A DNA stretch of 64,000 nucleotides. Source: an uncultured Cellulomonas sp. (lineage in GTDB: Bacteria > Actinomycetota > Actinomycetes > Actinomycetales > Cellulomonadaceae). The stretch is from contig NZ_CANLTL010000004.1 in NCBI RefSeq assembly GCF_947494015.1, positions 124,001 to 188,000 of the forward strand, given 5' to 3'. Every line of letters begins with the position of its first letter. The first letter of the stretch is position 1. Under the pieces are notes generated by a model. It saw only the letters and a list, made by a program, of their open reading frames with translations. It had not been told where the DNA came from and ran no database searches. Both the position numbers and the translations under genes were made by a program. Positions 16,261 through 25,584 of the stretch are shown here, piece after piece.

Positions 16261-19200
16261 TCAGCCCGCGCCCCGGATGTACCCGACGAGGTCGACCGCC
16301 ACATCGGTGTCCGCACCGACGGAGGCCAGGTTGACGACCGCGCCCGGACCGAGGTCGACCACCACCATGTTCGGGATGGCCCGCCCGGCGATGTAGTTGA
16401 CCGTCGAGATGGACGGTGCCGCCGCGCCGGCCGGCCCGGGGTAGACCCGCAGGTGCCCCGCGCCCGCGGGGGCGATCGCGGTCACGGTGAGGATCACCGC
16501 GGTGGCGTCGGGCGGGACGGAACCCCCGCGCGGGTCGAACGACGAGACCCGGCCCGCAGCGAGCCGACCGGTCAGGGCGCCCGCGCCGCTGCCCGGGCGG
16601 GTGTCGACCAGTCGTGCCGGTGCCACCCCCGTGAGGTCGGCGCCCGCACCCACATACCCGACGACGTCCAGGATCACCTGGACGGGGGCACCGCTGTCGG
16701 AGTACAGGTCGACCCGCCCGTCGGACGAGAGCGCCACCACCGTGCTGTTGGCCTTCTCCGCGCCGGGGACGTAGTTGATCACCGACGTGGCGGGCACCGG
16801 GCCGCCGTGGGCGAACATCCGCAGGTTGCCCGGACCGCCCGCCCCGGTCACCGTGACGTTCACGATCGCCGCGGTGGCCGTGGCCGGCACCCCGGCCCGA
16901 CCGGAGAGCTGCACGGTCCGGACCGTCCGTGGGACCACCGGCGTGGTCTGCCGGGTGTCGAGCACCCGGCTGGGGGCACCCAGGACGACGCCCGAGCCCG
17001 CCGCGGTGTACCCGGTGACGTCGAGGACCAGGCGCACCGAGGACGCCCCGCGGCTGAGGTAGCACAGCCGGCCGCTGGCGGGCAGGGCGATGAACGTGGC
17101 GTTGGCGACGTCCCGGCCCGGCTCGTAGTTGACGGTCGAGGTGTCGGGTGCGGGTGTCGTGCCGTCGCCGCGCGTGTCGGGGTAGACGACGGCGTGGCCG
17201 GGGCCGCTCGGCGCGGCCGCGGTGACGTTCACGGCCAGCCCGGTCGCGGTCGCCGGGATGCCGTCGCGCCCGGTGACCTGCACGCACCGGGGTGCGGACG
17301 GGGCGACGCCGGCGGCGTCGTGCACCCGGACGGGGGCGAGCGTCACCAGGTCCGGCGCGGGTGCGGTGACCGCGGGGCTGGGACGCGACGCCGGACCGGT
17401 GCCGACGGCGTTGGTCGCCCGGACGGTGAAGGTGTACGCGATGCCGCCGTCCAGGCCGGGGACGGTGACGCTGGTCGCGCCGGACGTGGACGCGGTGGCG
17501 CCGCCCGGTGAGGCGACGACGGTGTAGCCGGTGACCGGACTGCCGTTGCCCGCGGCCGCGGTCCACTGCACCACGGTCCCGCCGTCGGCCGGCTGCCCCG
17601 ACACCGCCGTGGGCGCTCCGGGCAGTCCGGCGGGGGTCACGGGACCGCCCGGCTGCGACGGGCTGCCGGTCCCGTACGCGTTCGTGGCCTCGACCGTGAC
17701 GGTGTAGGGCGCCCCGTTGAGGAGACCGGGCAGGACGGCGGTCGTGGTCGACGTCGTCACCACCGCCGGCGCCGGGACGCCGGGGGAGGACGCCCGGACC
17801 CGGTACGCCGTGATGGGGCTGAAGTTGTCCGCCGGGGCGGCCCACGACACGACGGCGGAGCCGTCACCGCGGACGGCGGTCACCGACCCCGGCGCGCCCG
17901 GTGGGCCGGCCACCAGCACCGGCGCGGACGGCGTGGACTCCGGCCCGGCACCGGCCGCGGTGGTGGCCCGGACGGTGAACGTGTACGGGACGCCGGTCTG
18001 GAGGCCGTCGACCGTCGCGGAGGTCGCGTCCCCCGCGGTGACCACGGTGCGGCCTCCCGGCGACACGGTGACGCGCAGGCCGGTGACCGGGCTGCCGCCG
18101 TCGTCGGCCGGCGCCATCCACGACACCGTGGCGCCGAGCTCGCCCCGGGTGGCGACCACGGCCGTCGGCGCGCCGGGCAGCCGCGCCGGGGCGGCCTCCA
18201 CCGTGACGTCCACCGCAGCGGCAGGCCCGGGCTGGCCCCACAGGTCCACCGCACGCACCGCGTAGGTCCGCGTCGTGCCGGCGGCCGGTGCGGGCACGAC
18301 GGCGCCGCCGCTCCTCGCGGTCCGCACGACGCCACCTCCGACCAGCACCTCGTAGTCGGCGGTCTGGGCGAGCTGGTCCCAGGTGAGGAACACCTCGTCG
18401 CCGCGCAGAGTCCCGGTCAGGCCCGTGACGGCGCCCGGCGGCTGGGGCAGGCCCTCGCCGATCCGCAGCGGGTCGGACGGCGCGGACGTCCGGCCCAGGC
18501 CGTCCGTGCCCTGCAGCTGCCAGAAGGCCTCCCCGGGGGGCCAGGTCCCGATCCCGATGTCCACCGGCGACGGCTCGGCGGTGATCGACAGGCCGACCAT
18601 CCCGAGGGCCACGCCGTTGCGCAGCAGCACGTACCGTTCCGCGGGCTGCCCCGCCACGCTCGCGACCAGGCGCAGCACCGACGAGTCGGTGCGCGTCGTG
18701 ATGCTGCCGCTGTGCAGTGTGACGAGCCCCGGCGCGGGCTTGCCGACGTGCGCGAGCCGCGCCTGCGTCCGCGCGCCGTTGTCCGGCTGCACGTCCACGG
18801 CGACCTGCGTGCCGGCGGTGAGCCCGGTGACCGTCGCGCCGGTGCCCGAGACCTCGGCGCGGACCGTCCCGTCCACCCGCACGCGGTAGCTCGTCGCGCC
18901 GGGTTGCGCGTCCCAGCCGACGTCCACCCGGTCGGTGCCGCCGACGACCGTGACGCCGGGGCTGCGGTCCGCGGCGGCCAGCGCCGCGGGGATGTCCAGC
19001 CGCCCGGCGCCGTAGCCGCGGTCCCAGGTGCCGCTGCTGTCGGACGCGGCCTGGAGGGCGGCCTGGACGGCCTCGGGTGAGATGCCGGGGTGACTCGCCC
19101 GGACCAGCGCCACCGCACCGGCCACCGCGGGACCCGAGAAGCTCGTGCCGCTGCCCGTGCCGTACCCGCCGCCGGGCACCGGCAGCAGGACGCGGTCGCC

Positions 19201-20142
19201 GACGGTCGAGACGTCGACCTGCCAGCCGTGCACGGACCAGTCCGCGGACGTGCTCTCGCGGGTGAGCGCGCCGACGGCGATCACGCCGCTGTTGGCGGCC
19301 GGCCACATGACCGGGTTGCCGAGCAGGCCGTCGTTCCCGGCCGACGCCACGACCGAGACCCCGCGCCCGAGGGCGTACAGGATGGCGGCCGCGGTGACGC
19401 TGGAGTAGCCGCGGCCGGCCAGTGACATGTTGATCACGTCCGCGCCCTGATCGGCCGCGTACAGCACACCGCCGGCCACCGCCGCGGACGGGCAGCCGTC
19501 GGCGTCGTTGCACACCCGCACGGGCAACACGGTGGCCGCCGGGGCGATCCCGGCCCCGCCCGTGCCGTTGTCCGCCCGTGCGGCCACGATGCCGGCCACG
19601 CCGGTGCCGTGCGTCGGCTCGCCCGCACCGCCGATGAGGTCGCGCCCGGGCAGGAGCGCTCCCTGCAGGTCCGGGTGCGTGGCGTCGACCCCGCTGTCCA
19701 GGACCGCCACGATCTGGCCCTCGCCGCGGGTCACCTCCCACGCCTGCCGGGCGTGGGCGACGCCGACCGGGTCCTGTGCCGACCAGTACGGGTCCGGCGC
19801 ACCGGCCCCGGCCGTCACCTGCTCCGACGGCCGGTCGGTCGGCTGGTCGGTCGGCTGGTCGGTCGGCTGGTCCGTCAGCTGGTACGTCACCTGCGCGTCC
19901 ACGGCGACGACCTCGGGGTCTTCCGCGAGCTCCGCCTGCGTGGTCCCCGCCCGGCGCGAGGGCACGGTGACCGAGTCCACGACGTACTCGCCGTCGACCA
20001 TCCGGAGCACGTCGAGGGTGGTCTGCGCCTCGGTCGCCGACGCGGGCGCCGCCGCGGCGATCGTGGTCGCGGCGACGAGCGCGGCCGCGACGGCGCGGGC
20101 CCCGCGGCGACGGCGGCGGGGCAGGCGGCGGAGGAGACTCAT
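16261..20142 (-). CDS. Secreted S8 subtilisin-type protease with fibronectin III domains and three C-terminal repeats
   Basis: A 1293-residue exported serine protease. A signal peptide (RRRRRGARAVAAALVAATT, then ...APASA) covers residues 1-36. The catalytic triad is Asp149 (AVLDSGVD), His178 (HGTGVAGI) and Ser334 (GTSFSGPAVAG). A linker at 90-105 repeats TDQP four times. After the protease come a domain with DVGWDAQPGATSYRVRVDG and several fibronectin type III domains. The C-terminal third consists of three tandem repeats of about 125 residues, each with a VNVT/LTVT strand, S-x-VNY, and a DVxGY or DLVGY ending. The start ATG at 20142 begins the basic signal-peptide region. Such repeats probably mediate surface or polymer binding (inference). 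Confidence 0.9.
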   Translation of the reverse strand: MSLLRRLPRRRRRGARAVAAALVAATTIAAAAPASATEAQTTLDVLRMVDGEYVVDSVTVPSRRAGTTQAELAEDPEVVAVDAQVTYQLTDQPTDQPTDQPTDRPSEQVTAGAGAPDPYWSAQDPVGVAHARQAWEVTRGEGQIVAVLDSGVDATHPDLQGALLPGRDLIGGAGEPTHGTGVAGIVAARADNGTGGAGIAPAATVLPVRVCNDADGCPSAAVAGGVLYAADQGADVINMSLAGRGYSSVTAAAILYALGRGVSVVASAGNDGLLGNPVMWPAANSGVIAVGALTRESTSADWSVHGWQVDVSTVGDRVLLPVPGGGYGTGSGTSFSGPAVAGAVALVRASHPGISPEAVQAALQAASDSSGTWDRGYGAGRLDIPAALAAADRSPGVTVVGGTDRVDVGWDAQPGATSYRVRVDGTVRAEVSGTGATVTGLTAGTQVAVDVQPDNGARTQARLAHVGKPAPGLVTLHSGSITTRTDSSVLRLVASVAGQPAERYVLLRNGVALGMVGLSITAEPSPVDIGIGTWPPGEAFWQLQGTDGLGRTSAPSDPLRIGEGLPQPPGAVTGLTGTLRGDEVFLTWDQLAQTADYEVLVGGGVVRTARSGGAVVPAPAAGTTRTYAVRAVDLWGQPGPAAAVDVTVEAAPARLPGAPTAVVATRGELGATVSWMAPADDGGSPVTGLRVTVSPGGRTVVTAGDATSATVDGLQTGVPYTFTVRATTAAGAGPESTPSAPVLVAGPPGAPGSVTAVRGDGSAVVSWAAPADNFSPITAYRVRASSPGVPAPAVVTTSTTTAVLPGLLNGAPYTVTVEATNAYGTGSPSQPGGPVTPAGLPGAPTAVSGQPADGGTVVQWTAAAGNGSPVTGYTVVASPGGATASTSGATSVTVPGLDGGIAYTFTVRATNAVGTGPASRPSPAVTAPAPDLVTLAPVRVHDAAGVAPSAPRCVQVTGRDGIPATATGLAVNVTAAAPSGPGHAVVYPDTRGDGTTPAPDTSTVNYEPGRDVANATFIALPASGRLCYLSRGASSVRLVLDVTGYTAAGSGVVLGAPSRVLDTRQTTPVVPRTVRTVQLSGRAGVPATATAAIVNVTVTGAGGPGNLRMFAHGGPVPATSVINYVPGAEKANSTVVALSSDGRVDLYSDSGAPVQVILDVVGYVGAGADLTGVAPARLVDTRPGSGAGALTGRLAAGRVSSFDPRGGSVPPDATAVILTVTAIAPAGAGHLRVYPGPAGAAAPSISTVNYIAGRAIPNMVVVDLGPGAVVNLASVGADTDVAVDLVGYIRGAG
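19825..19884. repeat. 12-bp coding tandem repeat (TDQP units)
   Basis: GGTCGGCTGGTC is repeated exactly at 19837-19872, with degenerate flanking copies. It encodes the Thr-Asp-Gln-Pro units in the linker of the S8 protease, and its copy number could vary between strains by slippage. Confidence 0.8.
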
Positions 20143-20335
20143 GCGAGCGCTATCGGCACGCCGCCCGGTCCACTGGAGCCCACCGCGCCGGTGTGACCCG
20201 TTCGGCCGTGCGGTGGCTCGCCGGCTCGCGGGTGGCGCTGCGGCTCGCCCGTGGCGGCCCGCGGCGTCGGTCACCGTGGCGCCCGCCGGCGTCGGTCAGC
20301 GGCCGGCCCGCCGGCTGCGGCTCACCGCAGGGCGG

Positions 20336-21865
20336 TCACCAGCCCGACGCCCGGTAGTCCTTGAGGAAGACGCCGTGCACGTCCTCGCCCGCCTCGCCGC
20401 GGACGATCGGGTCGTACACCCGCGCCGCGCCGTCGACCAGGTCGAGCGGGGCGTGGAAGCCCTCCTCGGCGAGGCGCACCTTCGTCGTGTGCGGGCGCTC
20501 GTCGGTGATCCAGCCCGTGTCGACGGCGGTCATGAGGATGCCGTCGCGCTTGAGCATCTCGCCGGCGCTGGTGCGGGTCAGCATGTTCAGCGCGGCCTTG
20601 GACATGTTGGTGTGGGGGTGCCCCGGGCCCTTGTAGCCGCGGGAGAACACGCCCTCCATCGCCGAGACGTTGACGATGTGGGTCCGCCGCGCGGGTGAGG
20701 CCTTCATCGCGGCCCGCAGCCGGCTGACCAGGATGAACGGTGCCGTCTGGTTGCACAGCTGCACCTCGAGCAGCTCGAGCGGGTCGACGTCGTCCACGGT
20801 CGCGACCCAGCTGTTGTGGTCGACGTCGTCCGGCACGAGGCCGCCGGCGTCGATCGACGTGCCGGCGACCAGCCGCCCGAGCGACGCCGCCTCGGCGGAC
20901 AGCGCGAGGGTGGCGACGTCCGCCGCGCCGACGGCGTGGACCGTCTCCGCGAGCCGCGACACCGACCCGGCCAGCGCCCGGGGGTGGGCGTCCGAGGTGT
21001 GGCCCAGGACGGTGATCTCCGGCATCGGGCCGTCCGGCAACGGGACCGACTCGGCGGCGGCCAGCGGCCCGTAGGCGCCCGGCAGCCGTCGCACGGTCTG
21101 CGCGGCGTTGTTGATCAGCACGTCCAGCGGCCCGGCGGCCGCGACGCGGTCGGCGAGCGCGACGACCTGGGCCGGGTCGCGCAGGTCGATCCCGACGATC
21201 GACAGCCGGTCGATCCACTCGGCGGCGTCGGGCATCGCGGCGAACCGGCGGGCCGCGTCCCGCGGGAACCGCGTGGTGATGGTGGTGTGCGCGCCGTCGC
21301 GCAGCAGCCGCAGCGCGATGTACATGCCGATCTTCGCCCGGCCACCGGTGAGCAGCGCGCGCCGGCCGGTCAGGTCGGTGCGCGCGTCCCGCTTGGCCCG
21401 GTTCAGCGCCGCGCACCCGGGGCAGAGCTGGTGGTAGAACGCGTCCACGTCGCGGTACAGCGTCTTGCAGATGTAGCAGGGGCGGGCGCGCACCAGGGTC
21501 CCGGCCAGCGCACCGGCCGCCGACGAGACGAGCGGCAGGCCCTGCGTCTCGTCGTCGATCCGGCCGGGGCTGCCGGTCGCCGTGGCGGCCACCACCGCGG
21601 CGTCCGCGGCGCTCACCGCCGCCCGGCGCACCGTGCGGCGGTCCTTCTTGACCGCCTTGAACAGCGCCGCCGTCGCCCGTCGCGCGACGGCGTTGTCCGG
21701 GTGGTCGGCCGGCAGCGCGCCGAGCTCGTCGACCACCCGCAGGAAGGTCGCCATGTCCTGCGGCGCGACACGGATCGCGCCGGACGCGAGGTCGGCCTCG
21801 GTGGGCTCGTCGGAGAGCTCCCCGTCCGGGCTGCCGCCGGCCACCGTCACCAGGTCGATCGACAC
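20336..21865 (-). CDS. Long SDR-family oxidoreductase with CxxC/CxxC zinc-ribbon-like insert
   Basis: A 509-residue protein. The N-terminal 125 residues are helical and unassigned. A four-cysteine cluster follows, CYIC then CPGC eighteen residues on, likely a zinc ribbon. From about residue 165 there is a Rossmann SDR domain: RALLTGGRAKIGMYIAL and DVLINNAAQTVRR, with HIVNVSAMEG holding the active-site serine. Where YxxxK is expected the sequence reads HTNMSKAAL, so the catalytic tyrosine appears replaced by threonine. The GTG at 21865 follows GGAG by about five bases. Similar long SDR proteins occur in bacteria and fungi, but I know of no assigned function. Confidence 0.8.
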   Translation of the reverse strand: MSIDLVTVAGGSPDGELSDEPTEADLASGAIRVAPQDMATFLRVVDELGALPADHPDNAVARRATAALFKAVKKDRRTVRRAAVSAADAAVVAATATGSPGRIDDETQGLPLVSSAAGALAGTLVRARPCYICKTLYRDVDAFYHQLCPGCAALNRAKRDARTDLTGRRALLTGGRAKIGMYIALRLLRDGAHTTITTRFPRDAARRFAAMPDAAEWIDRLSIVGIDLRDPAQVVALADRVAAAGPLDVLINNAAQTVRRLPGAYGPLAAAESVPLPDGPMPEITVLGHTSDAHPRALAGSVSRLAETVHAVGAADVATLALSAEAASLGRLVAGTSIDAGGLVPDDVDHNSWVATVDDVDPLELLEVQLCNQTAPFILVSRLRAAMKASPARRTHIVNVSAMEGVFSRGYKGPGHPHTNMSKAALNMLTRTSAGEMLKRDGILMTAVDTGWITDERPHTTKVRLAEEGFHAPLDLVDGAARVYDPIVRGEAGEDVHGVFLKDYRASGW

Positions 21866-21882
21866 GGTGCTCCGACCCGCCG

Positions 21883-23805
21883 TCAGTACGCGGCGGGGCG
21901 GTGCGTGCGCGGCTTGCGCTCGGCGCCGCCGTGCTCGCGGTGGCCTGCGCCGTGCCCGGTGCCGTGGCCCGGACGCGACGACCCGTGCCCGCCCCGGGGG
22001 CCGGGGCCCTCGTCCAGCCGGATCCGCAGCGGGCGGCCCGCGACCCGTGCCCGCGCGATGCGGTCGACGGCGTCCGGGGTCAGCTCGGCGGCGATCTCGA
22101 CCAGGCTGAAGCTGGGGAAGATGTCGATCTTGCCCAGGTCCTTGCCGGTCAGGCCTCCCTCGTTGGTCAGCGCGCCGACGATGGCGCCCGGCTGGGCCCC
22201 GTCCCGGTGGCCGACGGCGAGGCGGTACATCGTGCCGCCCTCGGTGCGGCGTGCGCCGCCCCGGGGACCGTTGCGGTTCTCGCGCGGGTCGCGGTCCGGC
22301 CGGTCGCCGGCCCGCTTGGCGCCGACGCGGGCCCGGTTCAGGGCGTCGTCCAGGTCGTCACCCTCGGACGGGCGGGCGTTCGGACCCTCGTCGCCGACGG
22401 CGAGCGCGGCGACGGCCGCGACCAGGCCCTCCAGGTCGAGGTCGGGCTGCTGGGCGAGCGTCACCGCCACGGCCTCGCGGTACAGCTCGAGACGACCCGC
22501 CTCGACCCGCGCCGGGACCTTGCCGAGCAGCCGCTGCACGCGGTGCGCGGATACGTCCGCGGGGGAGGGGATCCGGATCTCCTCGAGCGGGGTGCGGGTG
22601 GTCCGCTCGATCTGCCGCAGCCGGTGCTGCTCGGCGGGCGTGACGAAGGTCAGCGCCTCACCGGTGCGCCCGGCCCGCCCGGTGCGCCCGATCCGGTGCA
22701 CGTACGTCTCCGGCTCGCTCGGCGCGTCGAAGTTGACCACCAGGCCGATCCGCTCGACGTCGAGCCCGCGGGCGGCGACGTCGGTGGCGACGAGCACATC
22801 CAGCGCACCGCTGCGCAGCCGCTCGACGATCTTCTCGCGCTCACCCTGGGCCACGTCGCCGCTGATGTACGCGGCGGAGATGCCGCGCTCGACCAGCGCG
22901 CTGCCGACCTCCTCGGCCGCACCGCGGGTCCGGACGAAGACGATGGCGGCGTCGGCGTCCGACACGGCCAGCACGCGGGCCAGCGCCCCGGCCTTGTGGC
23001 GGTACGGGACGGTGGCGTAGGTCTGCCGGACGCCGACCACCGTCGAGGACTGCCGGGAGGTGGCGACCTCGACGGGGTTGCGCAGGTGCTGGCTCGCGAC
23101 CCGGCGGATGGCCGGCGGCATCGTCGCCGAGAACAGGGCGACCTGCCGCTCGGTGGGGGCCGCGCCGAAGATCTTCTCGACGTCCTCCGCGAAGCCCATC
23201 CGCAGCATCTCGTCGGCCTCGTCCAGCACGAGGAAGTTGATGTCGTCGAGCTTCAGCGTGCGGCGCTCGAGGTGGTCGATGACCCGCCCCGGCGTGCCCA
23301 CGACGACCTGGGCGCCGCGCGCGAGGGCGCGCTGCTGCGGCAGGAACGGCGACCCGCCGTACACGGCGACGACCTCGACGCCGGGCAGGTGCTTGGCGAA
23401 GGTCTCGATGGCCTCGGCGACCTGCATGGCGAGCTCGCGGGTCGGGGTCAGGATGAGCGCCTGCACCTGGTGCACGTCGGGGTCGAGCGCGGCGAGCAGC
23501 GGCAGGCCGAACGCGGCGGTCTTGCCGGTGCCCGTCTGCGCGACGCCGGTGATGTCGCGGCCGGCGAGCAGCGCGGGGATCGCCTCGGCCTGGATGGCGG
23601 ACGGCACGGTGAACCCCAGGTCGGCCACCGCGCGCTCCAGGGCGGGCGGCAGGGCCAGGTCGGCGAAGGTGATGCCGGGAGCCTCGGGGACCGGCGTCGC
23701 GGCCGGGTCGGTCGCGCCGTCCGCGGCGCGGTGGGTCGGCGCGTCGGTCGTCGGCGCCTCCACCGACTCGGTCGAGGGCATGTCGAGCTCAGGGGCAGCA
23801 GTCAT
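21883..23805 (-). CDS. DEAD-box ATP-dependent RNA helicase (DeaD/CsdA type)
   Basis: A 640-residue helicase with the Q-motif region TVPSAIQAEAIPALL, Walker A AQTGTGKT, PTRELAMQVAE, the DEAD box VLDEADEMLRMGF, FSATMPPAIRR, and the C-terminal motif HRIGRTGRAGRTG. Near the end is a DbpA/CsdA-type RNA-binding domain (MYRLAVGHRDGAQPGAIVGAL, then IGKIDIF-like KDLGKIDIFPSFSLVEI), followed by a Gly/His/Arg-rich tail. It should remodel structured RNA in ribosome assembly or mRNA decay. The start is uncertain: ATG 23805 has no Shine-Dalgarno sequence, while an in-frame GTG at 23925 has GGAG seven bases upstream but would add 40 residues unlike the family. Confidence 0.92.
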   Translation of the reverse strand: MTAAPELDMPSTESVEAPTTDAPTHRAADGATDPAATPVPEAPGITFADLALPPALERAVADLGFTVPSAIQAEAIPALLAGRDITGVAQTGTGKTAAFGLPLLAALDPDVHQVQALILTPTRELAMQVAEAIETFAKHLPGVEVVAVYGGSPFLPQQRALARGAQVVVGTPGRVIDHLERRTLKLDDINFLVLDEADEMLRMGFAEDVEKIFGAAPTERQVALFSATMPPAIRRVASQHLRNPVEVATSRQSSTVVGVRQTYATVPYRHKAGALARVLAVSDADAAIVFVRTRGAAEEVGSALVERGISAAYISGDVAQGEREKIVERLRSGALDVLVATDVAARGLDVERIGLVVNFDAPSEPETYVHRIGRTGRAGRTGEALTFVTPAEQHRLRQIERTTRTPLEEIRIPSPADVSAHRVQRLLGKVPARVEAGRLELYREAVAVTLAQQPDLDLEGLVAAVAALAVGDEGPNARPSEGDDLDDALNRARVGAKRAGDRPDRDPRENRNGPRGGARRTEGGTMYRLAVGHRDGAQPGAIVGALTNEGGLTGKDLGKIDIFPSFSLVEIAAELTPDAVDRIARARVAGRPLRIRLDEGPGPRGGHGSSRPGHGTGHGAGHREHGGAERKPRTHRPAAY

Positions 23806-23948
23806 GGAGGAGGATCCGTCCGTCGCGTGGAGCCGGTGTACGGGTGCCAGGGGGCGTACCGCAGGTCGCATCCCGAAGACAACGACGGTGACTCGATCAC
23901 CGGCACAGACACACGAGGGATTCACGACAGGACTCCGAAGAGGTCCTC

Positions 23949-23954
23949 AGCCTA
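23949..23954 (-). promoter_or_regulatory. Candidate -10 element for the DEAD-box helicase
   Basis: TAGGCT on the reverse strand about 145 bp upstream of ATG 23805. If used, it gives a leader of about 135 nt that starts with a small hairpin (AGGAC and GTCCT arms) and contains the SD-preceded GTG at 23925. Confidence 0.4.
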
Positions 23955-24048
23955 CCGTCGAGCCCCTCGTCGGCGGTGGACCGCTGCGGGTGACGATGGG
24001 CACAGCCCCGGCCGGACCCGGCGGGGAATACGCCGCGGGCACCGGCCG

Positions 24049-24462
24049 TCAGTGGAGCCGGCGCGCCTCGATCACCGGACAGGTGTCCATCACGACATCG
24101 AGCCCGGCCGAGATCGCGCGCTCGGCGGCGGCGTGGTCGACCACCCCGAGCTGCAGCCACACGGCCCGCGCCCCGATCGCGATGGCGTCGTCGACGACGG
24201 CTCCCGCCCGGGTCGAGTTCACGAATACGTCGACGACGTCGACCGGCCCGGGGACGTCGGCCAGCCGCGCGAAGCCGGCGGCGCCGTGCACGGTCGGCGC
24301 GGACGGGTGCACGGGCACGATCGACATGCCCAGGTCGCGCTGGAGGACGGCGGCGACCCCGTGCGCGGCGCGTGCCCGGTTCGTCGACAGCCCCACCACG
24401 GCCCACCGGCCCGGCGTGCGGAGCAGGCGGCGGATGACCTCGGGGTCCTGGTGGTCGCGCAT
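24049..24462 (-). CDS. CoA-binding (YccU-type Rossmann) protein
   Basis: A 137-residue single-domain protein of the CoA_binding family. It shows TPGRWAVVGLSTNRARAAHG, the strand SIVPVHPSA, VDVVDVFVNSTRAGAVVDDA, GARAVWLQLGVVDHAA and the terminal VVMDTCPVIEARRL, all usual for YccU homologues. These proteins bind CoA-type nucleotides but have no established reaction. GTGAGGGC lies directly before the ATG at 24462. It is divergent from the dehydrogenase gene at 24525, with 62 bp between the starts. Confidence 0.88.
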   Translation of the reverse strand: MRDHQDPEVIRRLLRTPGRWAVVGLSTNRARAAHGVAAVLQRDLGMSIVPVHPSAPTVHGAAGFARLADVPGPVDVVDVFVNSTRAGAVVDDAIAIGARAVWLQLGVVDHAAAERAISAGLDVVMDTCPVIEARRLH

Positions 24463-24511
24463 GCCCTCACCCAAGCACAGGCGTCGGGGCGCGCACCCGC
24501 GCTCACCTTCG

Positions 24512-24517
24512 TAGGGT
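24512..24517 (+). promoter_or_regulatory. -10 element (TAGGGT) for a leaderless dehydrogenase mRNA
   Basis: TAGGGT is followed by seven bases and then the ATG at 24525, so transcription would begin at or next to the start codon. Confidence 0.55.
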
Positions 24518-24524
24518 GTGGCCC

Positions 24525-25580
24525 ATGCGTGCCACCCTCCTCCACGGTGCCCACGACGTCCGCCTCGAGGACGTCCCGGACCCGGTCCTGCAGCTGCCCA
24601 CCGACGCGATCGTCCGGGTCACCGCCGCGTGCGTGTGCGGGTCCGACCTGTGGGGGTACCGCGGCGTGCGACCGGTCAAGGAGCCGCGGCGGGTGGGGCA
24701 CGAGCTGGTGGGCGTCGTCGAGGAGGTCGGCTCGCAGGTCACCTCCCTGCGACCGGGCGACTTCGTCATCGCCCCGTTCGCGCTCGGCGACGGCACCTGC
24801 GCGCACTGCCGCAACGGCATCTGGACGTCGTGCGTGCGCGGCGCCGCGTGGGGCGCCCCGGACAAGGACGGCTTGCTGGTCGACGGCGCCCAGGGTGAGT
24901 ACGTGCGGACCCCGTTCGCCGACGCCAACCTCGTCGCCACCCCGGGCCTGCCGGACGACGCCCTCGTGCCGAGCCTGCTCACGCTCTCCGACGTCATGGG
25001 CACCGGCCACCACGCCGCGGTGTCCGCGCGGGTGGGCCCCGGCTCGACCGTCGTCGTCGTCGGTGACGGCGCGGTGGGGCTGTGCGCCGTGCTCGCGTCC
25101 CGGCGGCTCGGCGCGGCCCGCGTCATCGCGATGTCCCGGCACGCCGACCGCCAGGCCATCGCCCGGGAGTTCGGGGCGACCGACATCGTCGCCGAGCGCG
25201 GCGCCGAGGGGGCCGCCGTCGTACGGGACCTGCTCGACGGCGTCGGCGCGGACGCCGTCCTGGAGTGCGTCGGCACCCGCGAGTCCATGGAGCAGGCGCT
25301 CGACGTGACCCGGCCGGGCGGCTACGTCGGCTACGTCGGCGTCCCGGCCGGCGGGCCGGAGCTGCCGATCGGCACCATGTTCTCGGGCAACCTCAACGTT
25401 GCCGGCGGCGTGGCCCCGGTGCGGACCTACCTGCCCGAGCTGCTCGCGGAGGTCCTGGACGGCACGATCAACCCCGGCCGTGTGTTCGACCTGGAGGTCC
25501 CGCTCGGGCAGGTCGGCGAGGCCTACGCGGCGATGGACGAGCGGCGCGCCGTGAAGTCGCTGCTGCGTCCGCAGGCGTGA
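24525..25580 (+). CDS. Zinc-dependent alcohol dehydrogenase family protein (MDR)
   Basis: A 351-residue medium-chain dehydrogenase. Catalytic zinc ligands are in CVCGSDLWGY and VGHELVG. In the structural-zinc loop, GDGTCAHCRNGIWTSC keeps three cysteines, with Asp in place of the first, a variant seen in this branch. The NAD-binding motif is GDGAVG, and LECVGTRESMEQALD and GYVGYVGVPAGG follow. The substrate is unknown. The RNB ribonuclease gene starts four bases after its stop, so the two form an operon driven by the leaderless-type promoter. Confidence 0.9.
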   Translation: MRATLLHGAHDVRLEDVPDPVLQLPTDAIVRVTAACVCGSDLWGYRGVRPVKEPRRVGHELVGVVEEVGSQVTSLRPGDFVIAPFALGDGTCAHCRNGIWTSCVRGAAWGAPDKDGLLVDGAQGEYVRTPFADANLVATPGLPDDALVPSLLTLSDVMGTGHHAAVSARVGPGSTVVVVGDGAVGLCAVLASRRLGAARVIAMSRHADRQAIAREFGATDIVAERGAEGAAVVRDLLDGVGADAVLECVGTRESMEQALDVTRPGGYVGYVGVPAGGPELPIGTMFSGNLNVAGGVAPVRTYLPELLAEVLDGTINPGRVFDLEVPLGQVGEAYAAMDERRAVKSLLRPQA

Positions 25581-25584
25581 GCCG

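Noticed and set aside
19825-19884. Tandem repeats considered as a CRISPR or regulatory array
   Set aside because: 12-bp units without spacers, in frame, coding for a linker of the S8 protease.
23897-24406. Reverse-strand open frame overlapping the CoA-binding gene
   Set aside because: Arg/Gly/Ala-rich shadow; the true CoA-binding frame has all family motifs.
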